Of a stretch of DNA of 56,610 bases, positions 36,080-44,700 are shown piece after piece (the stretch's first letter is position 1; every line of letters starts with the position of its first letter). Below the pieces are notes generated by a model. The model searched no databases. It was not told the DNA's origin and saw nothing but the letters and a program-made list of their open reading frames with translations. Source of the DNA: Acinetobacter bouvetii (GTDB lineage Bacteria; Pseudomonadota; Gammaproteobacteria; Pseudomonadales; Moraxellaceae); contig NZ_CADDTS010000028.1 of NCBI RefSeq assembly GCF_902753875.1, positions 1 to 56,610 on the forward strand. Reading direction: 5' to 3'. Position numbers and translations under genes: made by a program.

Positions 36080-36265
36080 AACTGTGCTCCTATCACGTTT
36101 TCCATATCCTCTGAACCTCAACATAGCATGTTCCACAGAACTTACAAGAGTAAAATCACCACAAATAATCGAGTTTAATTGTTCTTTTGCTACGTTCTCA
36201 TCTAAAATACTCTCCCATATTCTTTTGATAATTTTTTATCATTTTCTAATTGGAGTTTTCCTGTC

Positions 36266-37240
36266 ATGTCATATCGTACCCTTTCCCAATTCCTAGAACA
36301 AAAAACAGGGAATTTAACGCCTGAACTTGCTCAAGTAATTGAAACTATTGGTAATACATGCAAAGCCATTGATCAATTATTACAAAAAGGCGCGCTGGCA
36401 GGTGTATTGGGTAGCGCTCAGCACGAAAACGTCCAAGGCGAAGAACAAAAGAAACTTGACGTGATTTCAAATGACTATTTGATTGATGCCTTAAAAGTGC
36501 ATCCGCATGTCGGTGGTTTGGCTTCAGAAGAATTAGATGAATTTACCCCTGCGCAAGAAAATGGCGAATTTCTGGTTCTGTTTGATCCACTTGATGGTTC
36601 AAGCAATATCGATATCAACATGTGTGTCGGTACAATTTTCTCGATTTTACCTGCCAAAAATGCAGTGACTCAAGCTGAAGACTTTATGCAAGCCGGTACC
36701 AACCAAGTGGCTGCTGGTTACGTGCTTTACGGTCCATCAACCATGATGGCATTAACTGTAGGCGCGGGTGTGGTGTTCTTTACTTTTGATCCTGAAACGA
36801 AAGAATTTTTACTGACTTCTGAAAATATTCAAGTTGCAGCAGATACCAAAGAATTTGCCATCAATGCATCAAATCAACGTCACTGGGAAGAACCAGTAAA
36901 ACGTTATATTGCTGAACTGCAAGACGGTAAAACTGCAGTACGTGGCAAAGACTTCAACATGCGTTGGGTTGCCTGCATGGTCGGTGATATTCACCGTATT
37001 CTTTGCCGTAGCGGTATTTTCTTGTATCCATATGACACCAAAGATCCGAAAAAAGCTGGTCGTCTACGTTTAATGTATGAAGCAAACCCAATGAGTATGC
37101 TAATGGAACAAGCTGGTGGTGCTTCTACTACTGGTCGTGTACGTATTCTCGACATTCAACCGACTGAACTGCATCAACGTGTTCCTGTAGTAATTGGCTC
37201 TAAAAATGAAGTTGATCTTGTCACTAGCTACCATCATTAA
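36266..37240 (+). CDS. fbp: Class 1 fructose-1,6-bisphosphatase
   Basis: A 324-aa gluconeogenic phosphatase hydrolysing fructose-1,6-bisphosphate to fructose-6-phosphate, Mg2+-dependent. The metal site is seen as ASEELDEF followed by [14 protein letters not shown]; the substrate loop includes [25 protein letters not shown] good GGAG ribosome binding site precedes the ATG. Acinetobacter grows mainly on organic acids, so the enzyme is expected to be central. It is monocistronic with a hairpin after it. Confidence 0.95.
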   Translation: MSYRTLSQFLEQKTGNLTPELAQVIETIGNTCKAIDQLLQKGALAGVLGSAQHENVQGEEQKKLDVISNDYLIDALKVHPHVGGLASEELDEFTPAQENGEFLVLFDPLDGSSNIDINMCVGTIFSILPAKNAVTQAEDFMQAGTNQVAAGYVLYGPSTMMALTVGAGVVFFTFDPETKEFLLTSENIQVAADTKEFAINASNQRHWEEPVKRYIAELQDGKTAVRGKDFNMRWVACMVGDIHRILCRSGIFLYPYDTKDPKKAGRLRLMYEANPMSMLMEQAGGASTTGRVRILDIQPTELHQRVPVVIGSKNEVDLVTSYHH

Positions 37241-37249
37241 TTTTAATAG

Positions 37250-37278
37250 CGGAAGTAAGTGACTTTTACTTACTTCCG
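37250..37278 (+). terminator. Hairpin after fbp
   Basis: An 11-bp perfect stem (CGGAAGTAAGT with its complement) and a 7-base loop lie 10 bases after the fbp stop. There is no T-run after it, so termination may be partial, with some read-through into the methyltransferase gene 16 bases later. Confidence 0.5.
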
Positions 37279-37293
37279 TGGATCTCATCTCCC

Positions 37294-38070
37294 ATGCCCA
37301 CTATTTTCCTCGAATCTAAAGATAACCCTAAAATTAAGCATTTACGTGGCTTGATTGAACAGAATTCATATCGTAAAAAACAAGGCCAGACGGTTCTTGA
37401 AGGCACGCATTTATGTTTGGCCTGGTTAGCTGAAGATAGAAAAATCAAATCTATTTTTACCACCGAACAGGCCTTAAACCATCCTGATTTTGATCGGATA
37501 GCTGAACAATATCAGGGTGCGGTCTTTGTCATTAGTGAATCCCTGTACAAAGATTTAAGTACGCTGGGTACCACTCTAGCCTGTCTTGCAATTGTCGATT
37601 TACCGAGTTCACGCCAAGCGCTGGATTTCACAGCAGACACCTTAATTCTGGAAAATATTCAAGATCCGGGAAATGTCGGCACGCTACTCCGTTCTGCTGC
37701 TGCTGCCGGAATTCAACAAATTGTCTGCACCAAAGGTTCGGCCTCACTGTGGTCTCCGCGGGTACTGCGCGCAGGAATGGGGGCACATTTTGCCTTGCAG
37801 ACCTATGAAAATGTTGCACTGGAAGACATCATGGATCAATTTAAAATCCCTGTCTATGTCACCAGTTCACATGAATCAGAAAGCTTATATTCTAAAGACT
37901 TAAGAAAATCTTGTGTCTGGATTTTAGGCAACGAAGGTCAAGGTGTATCGGATTATGCTCTCGCGCATGCGCAAGCCGTTTCCATCCCGCAACCCGGTGG
38001 ACAAGAATCATTAAACGTTGCCATTGCTGGTTCTGTATGTTTCTTTGAAATGGTCCGTCAACGTTTATAA
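37294..38070 (+). CDS. TrmH/SpoU-family RNA 2'-O-methyltransferase
   Basis: A 258-aa SPOUT methyltransferase. An N-terminal substrate-binding domain (about 1-95) precedes the catalytic domain with ILENIQDPGNVGTLLRSAAAAG (motif 1), CVWILGNEGQGVS (motif 2) and SIPQPGGQESLNVAIAGSVCFFE (motif 3, forming the SAM knot). It probably methylates a ribose in 23S rRNA or tRNA; the exact target cannot be read from sequence. A class close to RlmB and the TsnR-like enzymes fits. Its start is 54 bases after fbp. Confidence 0.88.
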   Translation: MPTIFLESKDNPKIKHLRGLIEQNSYRKKQGQTVLEGTHLCLAWLAEDRKIKSIFTTEQALNHPDFDRIAEQYQGAVFVISESLYKDLSTLGTTLACLAIVDLPSSRQALDFTADTLILENIQDPGNVGTLLRSAAAAGIQQIVCTKGSASLWSPRVLRAGMGAHFALQTYENVALEDIMDQFKIPVYVTSSHESESLYSKDLRKSCVWILGNEGQGVSDYALAHAQAVSIPQPGGQESLNVAIAGSVCFFEMVRQRL

Positions 38071-38169
38071 TTTGATAAACTTGATCTTTGTTTACTTTAT
38101 TTTAAACATCACTGGTGGATGTTAAAAAATAGATTACACTAGAAAAATAATATTATTTTTGTCAACCAA

Positions 38170-38215
38170 ACCATTATTTCCAACGTTATGTGCTTATGAA
38201 TATGGAAATAATGGT
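38170..38215 (+). promoter_or_regulatory. Hairpin in the leader of the sigma factor gene, overlapping its ribosome binding site
   Basis: A 13-bp perfect inverted repeat: ACCATTATTTCCA (38170-38182) and its complement (38203-38215), with a 20-base loop. The second arm ends in GGT, which starts the only Shine-Dalgarno-like sequence (GGTGGG, 38213-38218) before the ATG at 38225. Folding would partly hide the ribosome binding site. A thermosensor, a protein-binding leader or a DNA operator are possible readings. Confidence 0.5.
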
Positions 38216-38224
38216 GGGTATCCA

Positions 38225-38860
38225 ATGACAGGATTTTCCATCTCTATGGATTCAGCACCGAAACAGTCTCAGTCGGAAAATTTGAGTACTCTGAAGAGTA
38301 CGGCTGAACAACGCCTGAAAATTTTTATGCAGGATGTGACTGGACGTGCTTTAGTGATGATGGAGAGTGCGACTCAAGGTCAACAGGGCATCGCCATGGA
38401 CTTGGTGCAAGAAGCATTTATTTCCTTGCACAAAGCCTATGCCGACAAATGTACTGATGAGTGGTATCCCCTGTTTTACACCATTTTGAACCATAAACTA
38501 CAGGATTGGCGTAGAAAAGAAGTCCGTCGTGCGCAACCTTTTTCTTTTTTTAAAAAGGTCAGTCTGGATGACGACGATATTGAACTGAATGATATTGTCG
38601 ATGAAAGTACACCTAGTCCATTCGATTTTCTTGATCAAGCGGTAACTGCCGAAGAAATACAGGAAGCGATTGCTCAGCTTCCCGTTCGGCAGCAACAGGC
38701 TTTTATGTTACGCGCTTGGGAAGGTTTTGATACACACACTACTGCACAAATCATGGAATGCAGTGAAGGTAGTGTAAAAACGCATTATCATCGTGCTATT
38801 CAAGGTCTTAGAGCTGCTTTAGCACATTTGAATCCATATCGTGGAGGGTCATCCGAATGA
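38225..38860 (+). CDS. RNA polymerase sigma factor, ECF-like (sigma-70 regions 2 and 4)
   Basis: A 211-aa protein starting at the ATG of MTGFSISMD; an in-frame TTG 66 bases upstream falls ahead of the leader hairpin and is less likely. Region 2 is recognisable in MDLVQEAFISLHKAYADKC and LNHKLQDWRRKEVRR; region 4 in AIAQLPVRQQQAFMLRAWEGFDTHTTAQIMECSEGSVKTHYHRAI, a complete helix-turn-helix. The linker is acidic. It is co-directional with and overlaps (ATGA) a small membrane protein gene that may encode its anti-sigma factor. The regulon is unknown. Confidence 0.88.
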   Translation: MTGFSISMDSAPKQSQSENLSTLKSTAEQRLKIFMQDVTGRALVMMESATQGQQGIAMDLVQEAFISLHKAYADKCTDEWYPLFYTILNHKLQDWRRKEVRRAQPFSFFKKVSLDDDDIELNDIVDESTPSPFDFLDQAVTAEEIQEAIAQLPVRQQQAFMLRAWEGFDTHTTAQIMECSEGSVKTHYHRAIQGLRAALAHLNPYRGGSSE

Positions 38861-39177
38861 AACAAGATGATTTCTTAAAACAAGTTACTTCCAAACTCGA
38901 TGGGTTGGCACAGCATCACCAAGGCAAACCCGTCGTGATGAATCATGTCATTGAAGAAATTCATGAGCGTGAAACATCGCGTTATGGACTTTGGAAAATG
39001 TCAGGTTTTGCACTTGCTGCAGCAATCGCAGGCTTTGTGGTGTTCCCAAACTCCATGGAAATGGCAGCAAAACCACAGAATCAGGTTGTGGTTACTCCAA
39101 AACTCTCCCCACAAATGGTTGAAGATTTGGAGATGTTAATGGTTTTAGGTGAGGACAAGGTTCCCCATGGCAGCTAA
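38857..39177 (+). CDS. Putative anti-sigma factor (single-pass membrane protein)
   Basis: A 106-aa protein whose start overlaps the sigma gene stop by 4 bases. The N-terminal 48 or so residues are charged and cytosolic (KQDDFLKQVTSKLDGL); one membrane helix follows (about 49-68, FALAAAIAGFVVF), then a short periplasmic tail (KLSPQMVEDLEMLMVLG). Gene order, coupling and topology fit an anti-sigma factor, but I see no zinc-binding (HxxxCxxC) motif. The role is inferred from context. Confidence 0.65.
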   Translation: MKQDDFLKQVTSKLDGLAQHHQGKPVVMNHVIEEIHERETSRYGLWKMSGFALAAAIAGFVVFPNSMEMAAKPQNQVVVTPKLSPQMVEDLEMLMVLGEDKVPHGS

Positions 39178-39568
39178 AAGATTAGCATTTGCTTTTTGTG
39201 CACTCGGTTTTTTACAAACCAGTTTTGCTGGCTTTGAACGTTTTTGGATTTTTTCCAAAGATGCAGATACTCAAGTGGCAGAAACTTGGGAGACCTTATC
39301 CGATGCAGAACAACGTGCATTGATCCAGCGTTATCAATCCTTAAAGGAATTACCTGATGCGCAAAGTACCACGTTGCAGCAGCGTATGGACTGGTTTACC
39401 CAACTTCCAGAACAAGAAAAACAAAAAATGCGTGATACGTGGCAAAAAATGAGTAGCCAAGAACGTAAAGAGTTAGGCATCCGTATGCAGAAAGCAGCTC
39501 CTGAAGATCGACCAGCTATTCGGGATGAATATATCAGTAAATATTTACCTCAAACTGCGAGTCATTAA
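39167..39568 (+). CDS. DUF3106-family exported protein
   Basis: A 133-aa protein from the ATG at 39167; a GTG 18 bases upstream is in frame but less likely. It overlaps the previous gene by 11 bases. A signal peptide (about 1-22, ending SFA) precedes a helical, Gln/Glu-rich domain with repeated W-x-L-[ST]-x-x-[EQ] motifs (WETLSDAEQRAL, WFTQLPEQEKQKM, WQKMSSQERKEL), the DUF3106 pattern. Its location and tight linkage suggest that it is a periplasmic partner or sensor in the sigma/anti-sigma system, as DUF3106 proteins often are by context. A terminator follows. Confidence 0.8.
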   Translation: MAAKRLAFAFCALGFLQTSFAGFERFWIFSKDADTQVAETWETLSDAEQRALIQRYQSLKELPDAQSTTLQQRMDWFTQLPEQEKQKMRDTWQKMSSQERKELGIRMQKAAPEDRPAIRDEYISKYLPQTASH

Positions 39569-39599
39569 TTCAATTTTTTTTACGAATATTTACACCAAT

Positions 39600-39630
39600 A
39601 AAAAGGCCGCTGAGATCAGCGGCCTTTTTA
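39600..39630. terminator. Bidirectional terminator between DUF3106 gene and rhombotarget operon
   Basis: A 14-bp perfect stem (AAAAAGGCCGCTGA with its complement) ending in T-runs on both strands. It ends one base before the stop codon of the minus-strand gene, so it can serve both convergent operons. Confidence 0.85.
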
Positions 39631-42033
39631 TCATTTCATGCGATAACGTCGATATAAACCTAAACCTAGCAAGGCAAACACACCATATAGCCCAAATGCC
39701 CCACCACCACCGCTTGATGATGTATTGGTATTTTGTACAGTATTGGTCAAATAAATGGTAGCGATATTTGATGAGATTTCATCTGCATCATATACTTTAT
39801 AGGTGACTGGATAATCAAATTGGCTGAAATTGTTTTTCACAGTAAAATGTAACTTTCCACCATAACAAATATTTGCTGCATTATTACCAGGACAAGGTCC
39901 TTGACGCTCTGCTGACACCGTCAATCCAGCTGGTAATTTTTCAATTTGAATTGGAATTTCACCTATTGTTGGATTTGCATAAAATGGTTTTTTTACAAAT
40001 GATAAACCAGACGTTGATCCATCTCCGTCATCATTATCATTTTCTAAAGGATTAACCGTTATTTCCAGATTAGAACTCGAACTAATATAATATGTATCAT
40101 CGTTTGCTACAGGCGCGATATTGGTAAAACGTGCAGAAATTAGTCCTGTAGAAAGCACTCCTGTTTCTTTATTTTTAAGCGTGTACTTACAATATTCAGA
40201 ATTTGCACTATTCGTTATATGATCTTCCAATCGGTAAACCATGATTCTTTTTAAATCAGGCTTCCATTCGCATTTTAATTTGCTATCAGGTTGAATACTA
40301 GATAAGTCAATGCTGGCATTTGCACTTTGACTACTTCCCACACCGTATGATACAGCAGATACATCATAATTATCTAAATCTAAGGGTGTGAGACGTTTAG
40401 CACCATTCGTACCAACCTCTACTTCATCTGTTAAGGCGAATTTAAACGGATCAACATAAATGGTGCGATAACCCTGATATTGCTTTGTATATTTAAGTAA
40501 GCTTTCAGCTTTAGACAAATCATCATTGTACATAATCAAATAATCAGAATTTGTATTCTTATTTGTCACCAAAGCTTTTAATCTATCCACTTCAGCTTGC
40601 AAAGCATCTATTAATGTAACAGCAGAGCTATTGGTTAAATTGACAATATCTGCAGCAGTAGGCCTCATCAGCTCAACAGAACCAATGTCACAGCTATTCT
40701 TAAGTGTTGGATCTAAAATTAAAGTGCCATCAGTTACACGTTCCAATCCTCTTTGGTCATAATCACTACAGCCCGTTGTTCCAATATCAACCAAGTCATT
40801 ACTCAACTGATTATCTTTTGGATAATAAAGAGGTAAATAAGTATTGTATTCAGACGCTACCTGATAGGCCGATAATAATGAGGTTATACTAATGCCAGAT
40901 ACATTAATATTATTTGAAGTAGATGCCGTACTCGCAGTAGGTAAAGTACATTCGCCACTACCTGTAAGTTCTATTGCATTATTGATTGCTGATATCGTTA
41001 CATCATCAATAGCTACATTATTAGCACTGCTATAACCACATGAACGACCCACATTGTAAGCAAGTACATTAAAACTTAATGCTTTAGTGCCTTTTTCATC
41101 ATAATATAAGGTACTTGCTGCTTTATTTTCTACAATAGTATTACTATTCAAAAGCAAAGAAGATGATGAGCTGGTCGGATGACCAGATGATGCAACAGTA
41201 TTGATGATTGCTCCATTACTGCCCGCAGCACTATTTTTTGCAATCGTATTTGCAGTTAAATTAACGGCTGAATTACCGCAAAAGTCTAAAGTACTGTTAC
41301 TATTTCCCTGATTTCCATTATTAACAATACTGCTGTAACTCACATCAATACTGGCTTTGGTACTCAGTAAATTCGCTTCGCAATCCATTGCCATAACGCT
41401 ACCGAGAATCGCATTATTTCCTTCGATTAATGTACGTGAAAGTGATAATGACTTTTCAGTATTTTGCGAAACAAAATAAATTGCACCACCATTTTTTTCA
41501 GATTTAGAAGACGTAATTGCACTGCTATTCATAACTAGTGGGCCGGCCAGATATAAAGCACCACCATCTTCTTTTGAATATCCTTGAGTAAGCTCGACTT
41601 GCAGCAAGGTGAGTGCTGACTCACTATTTATAGTATTAAAAATACGAGTCTTATTTTGGCCACTAATTTTACTCACTAAATTACCCATTAATGGGTAATC
41701 ATTAGTAAGCGGACTTTTTTGCTTCCAGTCAGCAGGTGATTTTCCTTGAATAATAATCTGGCTAGTAGGAGCAATTTCTTTTTCTAATTTATACTCACCC
41801 GCTTCTAGCTGAATAATATCTTTTTGACCATTTAGGGTATTACCTGCGCTACACCCCCCATAAGCTTTATTCAAACTTGCTGCTTTCACCGCTTCACGCA
41901 ATGAACATTTATTCGGATTGGTATTATCTTCATCATCAAAAGTATTAACATAAATCGTTTTATCTTGAGCAGCCATTAATGACATAGCAGACAAAACCAT
42001 TATGCATAGCAATCCTTTATTATAATTCTTCAT
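39631..42033 (-). CDS. CSLREA / GlyGly-CTERM protein (rhombotarget family), 800 aa
   Basis: The signal peptide (about 1-22) is followed by the CSLREA motif (NPNKCSLREAVKAA, about residue 42). A parallel beta-helix with Asn/Ser-rich turns follows (LNSNTIVENKAAS, LTANTIAKNSAAG), then Ig-like segments (APVANDDTYYISSSSNLEITVNPLEND). The tail is a GlyGly-CTERM signal: a Ser/Gly run, one hydrophobic helix and a basic end (YRRYRMK). Known: this tail is cut by rhombosortase, a rhomboid protease, and its carriers are secreted or surface-attached. Not in this window: a rhombosortase gene. Inferred role: surface glyco-/adhesin-like protein. It lies 10 bases downstream of its paralogue on the same strand, hence one operon. 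Confidence 0.87.
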   Translation of the reverse strand: MKNYNKGLLCIMVLSAMSLMAAQDKTIYVNTFDDEDNTNPNKCSLREAVKAASLNKAYGGCSAGNTLNGQKDIIQLEAGEYKLEKEIAPTSQIIIQGKSPADWKQKSPLTNDYPLMGNLVSKISGQNKTRIFNTINSESALTLLQVELTQGYSKEDGGALYLAGPLVMNSSAITSSKSEKNGGAIYFVSQNTEKSLSLSRTLIEGNNAILGSVMAMDCEANLLSTKASIDVSYSSIVNNGNQGNSNSTLDFCGNSAVNLTANTIAKNSAAGSNGAIINTVASSGHPTSSSSSLLLNSNTIVENKAASTLYYDEKGTKALSFNVLAYNVGRSCGYSSANNVAIDDVTISAINNAIELTGSGECTLPTASTASTSNNINVSGISITSLLSAYQVASEYNTYLPLYYPKDNQLSNDLVDIGTTGCSDYDQRGLERVTDGTLILDPTLKNSCDIGSVELMRPTAADIVNLTNSSAVTLIDALQAEVDRLKALVTNKNTNSDYLIMYNDDLSKAESLLKYTKQYQGYRTIYVDPFKFALTDEVEVGTNGAKRLTPLDLDNYDVSAVSYGVGSSQSANASIDLSSIQPDSKLKCEWKPDLKRIMVYRLEDHITNSANSEYCKYTLKNKETGVLSTGLISARFTNIAPVANDDTYYISSSSNLEITVNPLENDNDDGDGSTSGLSFVKKPFYANPTIGEIPIQIEKLPAGLTVSAERQGPCPGNNAANICYGGKLHFTVKNNFSQFDYPVTYKVYDADEISSNIATIYLTNTVQNTNTSSSGGGGAFGLYGVFALLGLGLYRRYRMK

Positions 42034-42043
42034 GACTATATCC

Positions 42044-43861
42044 TTATTTTTTGAAGCGACGTAATCCGAGTAAACCCAACAGTGTCATGACACTATAAAA
42101 TCCAAATGACCCGCCTGATGTTTTAACGGACTTACTTTCCATCTTATTTTCAGCTTCCTGCACGATTTGTACATTGATATCCATGTATGGCTTACTTTTA
42201 TTAAATCGGGTCGATGAAGTAACAATTCGAATTGTAAAAATATCAGCACCGCGCCATGCACTGTTTGGTGTATAAATCAAATTACCATCTAAATCTATAG
42301 TCAGCTTTCCTTTGGAAGGTGTCTGGGTTTGTACGACTTCTACGCAACCATCACGCCATGCACTGCCAGTAGAATTCTGAGAATAAATATTGTCACATTC
42401 TTCACTAGGAATTAGATCGCTATCACCCAAAAGATCGGCAATATTAATTTTTGCTGTTTGCCCAATTAAAATATCCTTACCAGTCAAACTCACTGTCGTT
42501 GGAACCACGATTTCAACCGCACCACGATCACATTTTTCAACCTCTGAATCTCGAGTTTTACCTCTTTGGTCGGAAGCCTCACAAGCGACATAAGTATCCG
42601 TTGAATTTACTTTCACTCGCCCTTTATTTACAATTAAAGAATCAGAAATATTTGAATAAGAAAGTAAAATTCGAGGACGGAAATAACCTAAAAATGTTTT
42701 CTCTGCACGCTTAAATGGACATAAAATGGCAACATTATTATCTCTTAACGATAAACAGTTACCTTCAACATCATTTCCTGCAAATAAGTCTGTACCACTC
42801 CAAATTTGATTCTTATAAACCGCTGAACCATTACCACAATTTGCAGTGACCAAATTATTCAATAAAATACTGCTATCACTACTGCTAAAACTACAGTCTG
42901 AAGCTGGTGAGCTAACAGGGTATGGGTTACCTAATAGAATACTATTACTTAAATAAGCTTTTGCACGTGTTGCATCAAAAGACAAACCTGAGGTATTGGC
43001 AACAATAGTCAGGTTATTCAATCCCATACCATCTGTAACGTTCGCGACTAAACCTTTATTTTTAAAAAATGTACTATTCGATATAGTAAAGATATTTAAT
43101 GGGAAAGCAGAAAATTTAGAGGTGTCCGTTTCTGCTTCAGAATAAATATTTGCTGAAACAGTCGATGTCGTTTGATTGCCACTAAAAACTGAATTTGTGA
43201 TTTTAAAGCCTGGAGCCTGACTATAAATAGCTCCACCCTCGGTGGCCTGATTATTGGCTATTAAGCTATTGTCAATTGAGACATAACTTGTATAGACAGG
43301 AAAATCCGTATTTTTTACAACATTATAAATTGCACCACCCTGTCCTGCATGCCCACCAAGCAATTTTACATAACTTAATTGCAAATTTTCATTGTTATAA
43401 ATCAAACCACCTTTGTCTGCACATTGCTGCTGACTACAGCCTTCTAAATTCACTTCAGTTAAATTTACGACTGCTATTTTGTCGCCTATTTTATTATCAA
43501 TATAAAAAATCTGGTCTTGCCCTGACATCTTAATTGTGGCGTTATTTAAACCAGGGATAGCTTCTTCAGTAACATTGGTTTCATAACTGGTTTTTATGGT
43601 TAAATCTGCTTCTATAGATAGGCTAGAACCTACCTTGTAAATTGCATTTTTTTCCAACAAAATAATAGACGTTGAGTTTTCACCGCCGCAGCCATAATAG
43701 CCTTCTTTAGGCAACTTGTTATTGACATATTTTATTGCTTCGCGTAACGAGCACACCTTGTCATCTTTTTCAACATCTTCAGTCGTATTAACAATAATAT
43801 CCGCACTATAAGCATGTCCAGCAACGCATAACATACCTATACCTATGCTCTGTTTGAGCAT
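42044..43861 (-). CDS. CSLREA / GlyGly-CTERM protein (rhombotarget family), 605 aa
   Basis: A paralogue of the downstream gene: signal peptide (about 1-19), KVCSLREAIKYVNN (about 36-49), a beta-helix with NSTFFKNKG and NSLIANNQATEGG turns, a segment PNSAWRGADIFTIRI of Ig-like type, and a GlyGly-CTERM tail (SGGSFGFYSVMTLLGLLGLRRFKK region). The two proteins share architecture but limited sequence identity, so the duplication is old. As the first gene of the pair it carries the promoter region at 43862-43980. Processing by rhombosortase encoded elsewhere is expected from the tail. Confidence 0.86.
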   Translation of the reverse strand: MLKQSIGIGMLCVAGHAYSADIIVNTTEDVEKDDKVCSLREAIKYVNNKLPKEGYYGCGGENSTSIILLEKNAIYKVGSSLSIEADLTIKTSYETNVTEEAIPGLNNATIKMSGQDQIFYIDNKIGDKIAVVNLTEVNLEGCSQQQCADKGGLIYNNENLQLSYVKLLGGHAGQGGAIYNVVKNTDFPVYTSYVSIDNSLIANNQATEGGAIYSQAPGFKITNSVFSGNQTTSTVSANIYSEAETDTSKFSAFPLNIFTISNSTFFKNKGLVANVTDGMGLNNLTIVANTSGLSFDATRAKAYLSNSILLGNPYPVSSPASDCSFSSSDSSILLNNLVTANCGNGSAVYKNQIWSGTDLFAGNDVEGNCLSLRDNNVAILCPFKRAEKTFLGYFRPRILLSYSNISDSLIVNKGRVKVNSTDTYVACEASDQRGKTRDSEVEKCDRGAVEIVVPTTVSLTGKDILIGQTAKINIADLLGDSDLIPSEECDNIYSQNSTGSAWRDGCVEVVQTQTPSKGKLTIDLDGNLIYTPNSAWRGADIFTIRIVTSSTRFNKSKPYMDINVQIVQEAENKMESKSVKTSGGSFGFYSVMTLLGLLGLRRFKK

Positions 43862-43980
43862 ATCCTTCTCCTTGTATTCTTCTATATATTTTTATTCTTA
43901 AGTTGCACATTCCCTGCAACATCGAACTATTTTGCTGTACTTTGTCACAGCTTGGGAAATTTCACAAGATTTTTTATTGT

Positions 43981-44685
43981 TTACCGATATTCATCAATTA
44001 AGGCATAAATCTGCCTTAAATTGGCATGACTAATTTTCGTTTTTTCACCTTTTAATAACTGGACCAGTTGCTCTAATGTTTGCAATAAAATGGAAGTTTG
44101 ATGAGGTCCATGCATAAGCAAGTAATCAATAATTTGTTGATCTATATGAATACCGCGACGCGACAAAACCGATGTCACTAATGCATAACGATCAGCGTAG
44201 AGACTCCCACTTGGCACTTTAACGCTCACTGCCTGAGTCAAACGTGACTGTAAGTCTGGTAACTCCAGTTTTAACTCAATCGGGGCGACACGAGAAGAAA
44301 AAACCAACTGCCCTCCACCTTCATTATTGTAATTAATTAGATGAAATACAGCTTTTTGCCAATGTGGCACTCCACTAATCGCCTCTATATCATCTAAAGC
44401 TACCAGATCGTATTGATCCAGAGCTGTAATCGCATCTGTGGGAGCATCGAGCAATTCAAGTAGAGACACCTGAATGGCAGATTTTCCTATTTCCAAATAG
44501 GAATCACAAATTGCAGACAGTAGATGACTTTTGCCCGAGCCTGCGCCACCATAAACATAAAAACGGTTCATCAAGCCGGCATGCAACTGGCGGACTGCAT
44601 CAATGACATGTCCCCAACCCGGACCAGAAAAATCGCTAATTCTGGCATCCAGTTGTGGTTCAATGTCTAATTGCAGTTGACGCAT
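43981..44685 (-). CDS. hda: DnaA regulatory inactivator Hda
   Basis: A 234-aa AAA+ protein similar to DnaA domain III but without the DNA-binding domain IV. The extreme N-terminus RQLQLDI contains the beta-clamp-binding QL-x-L motif; Walker A is GGAGSGKSHLL (about 46-56), Walker B LVALDDIEAI. With the DNA-loaded clamp it stimulates ATP hydrolysis by DnaA, preventing re-initiation. It is 15 bases downstream of the permease gene, a conserved neighbour arrangement in gammaproteobacteria together with purMN. Confidence 0.92.
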   Translation of the reverse strand: MRQLQLDIEPQLDARISDFSGPGWGHVIDAVRQLHAGLMNRFYVYGGAGSGKSHLLSAICDSYLEIGKSAIQVSLLELLDAPTDAITALDQYDLVALDDIEAISGVPHWQKAVFHLINYNNEGGGQLVFSSRVAPIELKLELPDLQSRLTQAVSVKVPSGSLYADRYALVTSVLSRRGIHIDQQIIDYLLMHGPHQTSILLQTLEQLVQLLKGEKTKISHANLRQIYALIDEYR

Positions 44686-44700
44686 ATATGCTGTTTAACC

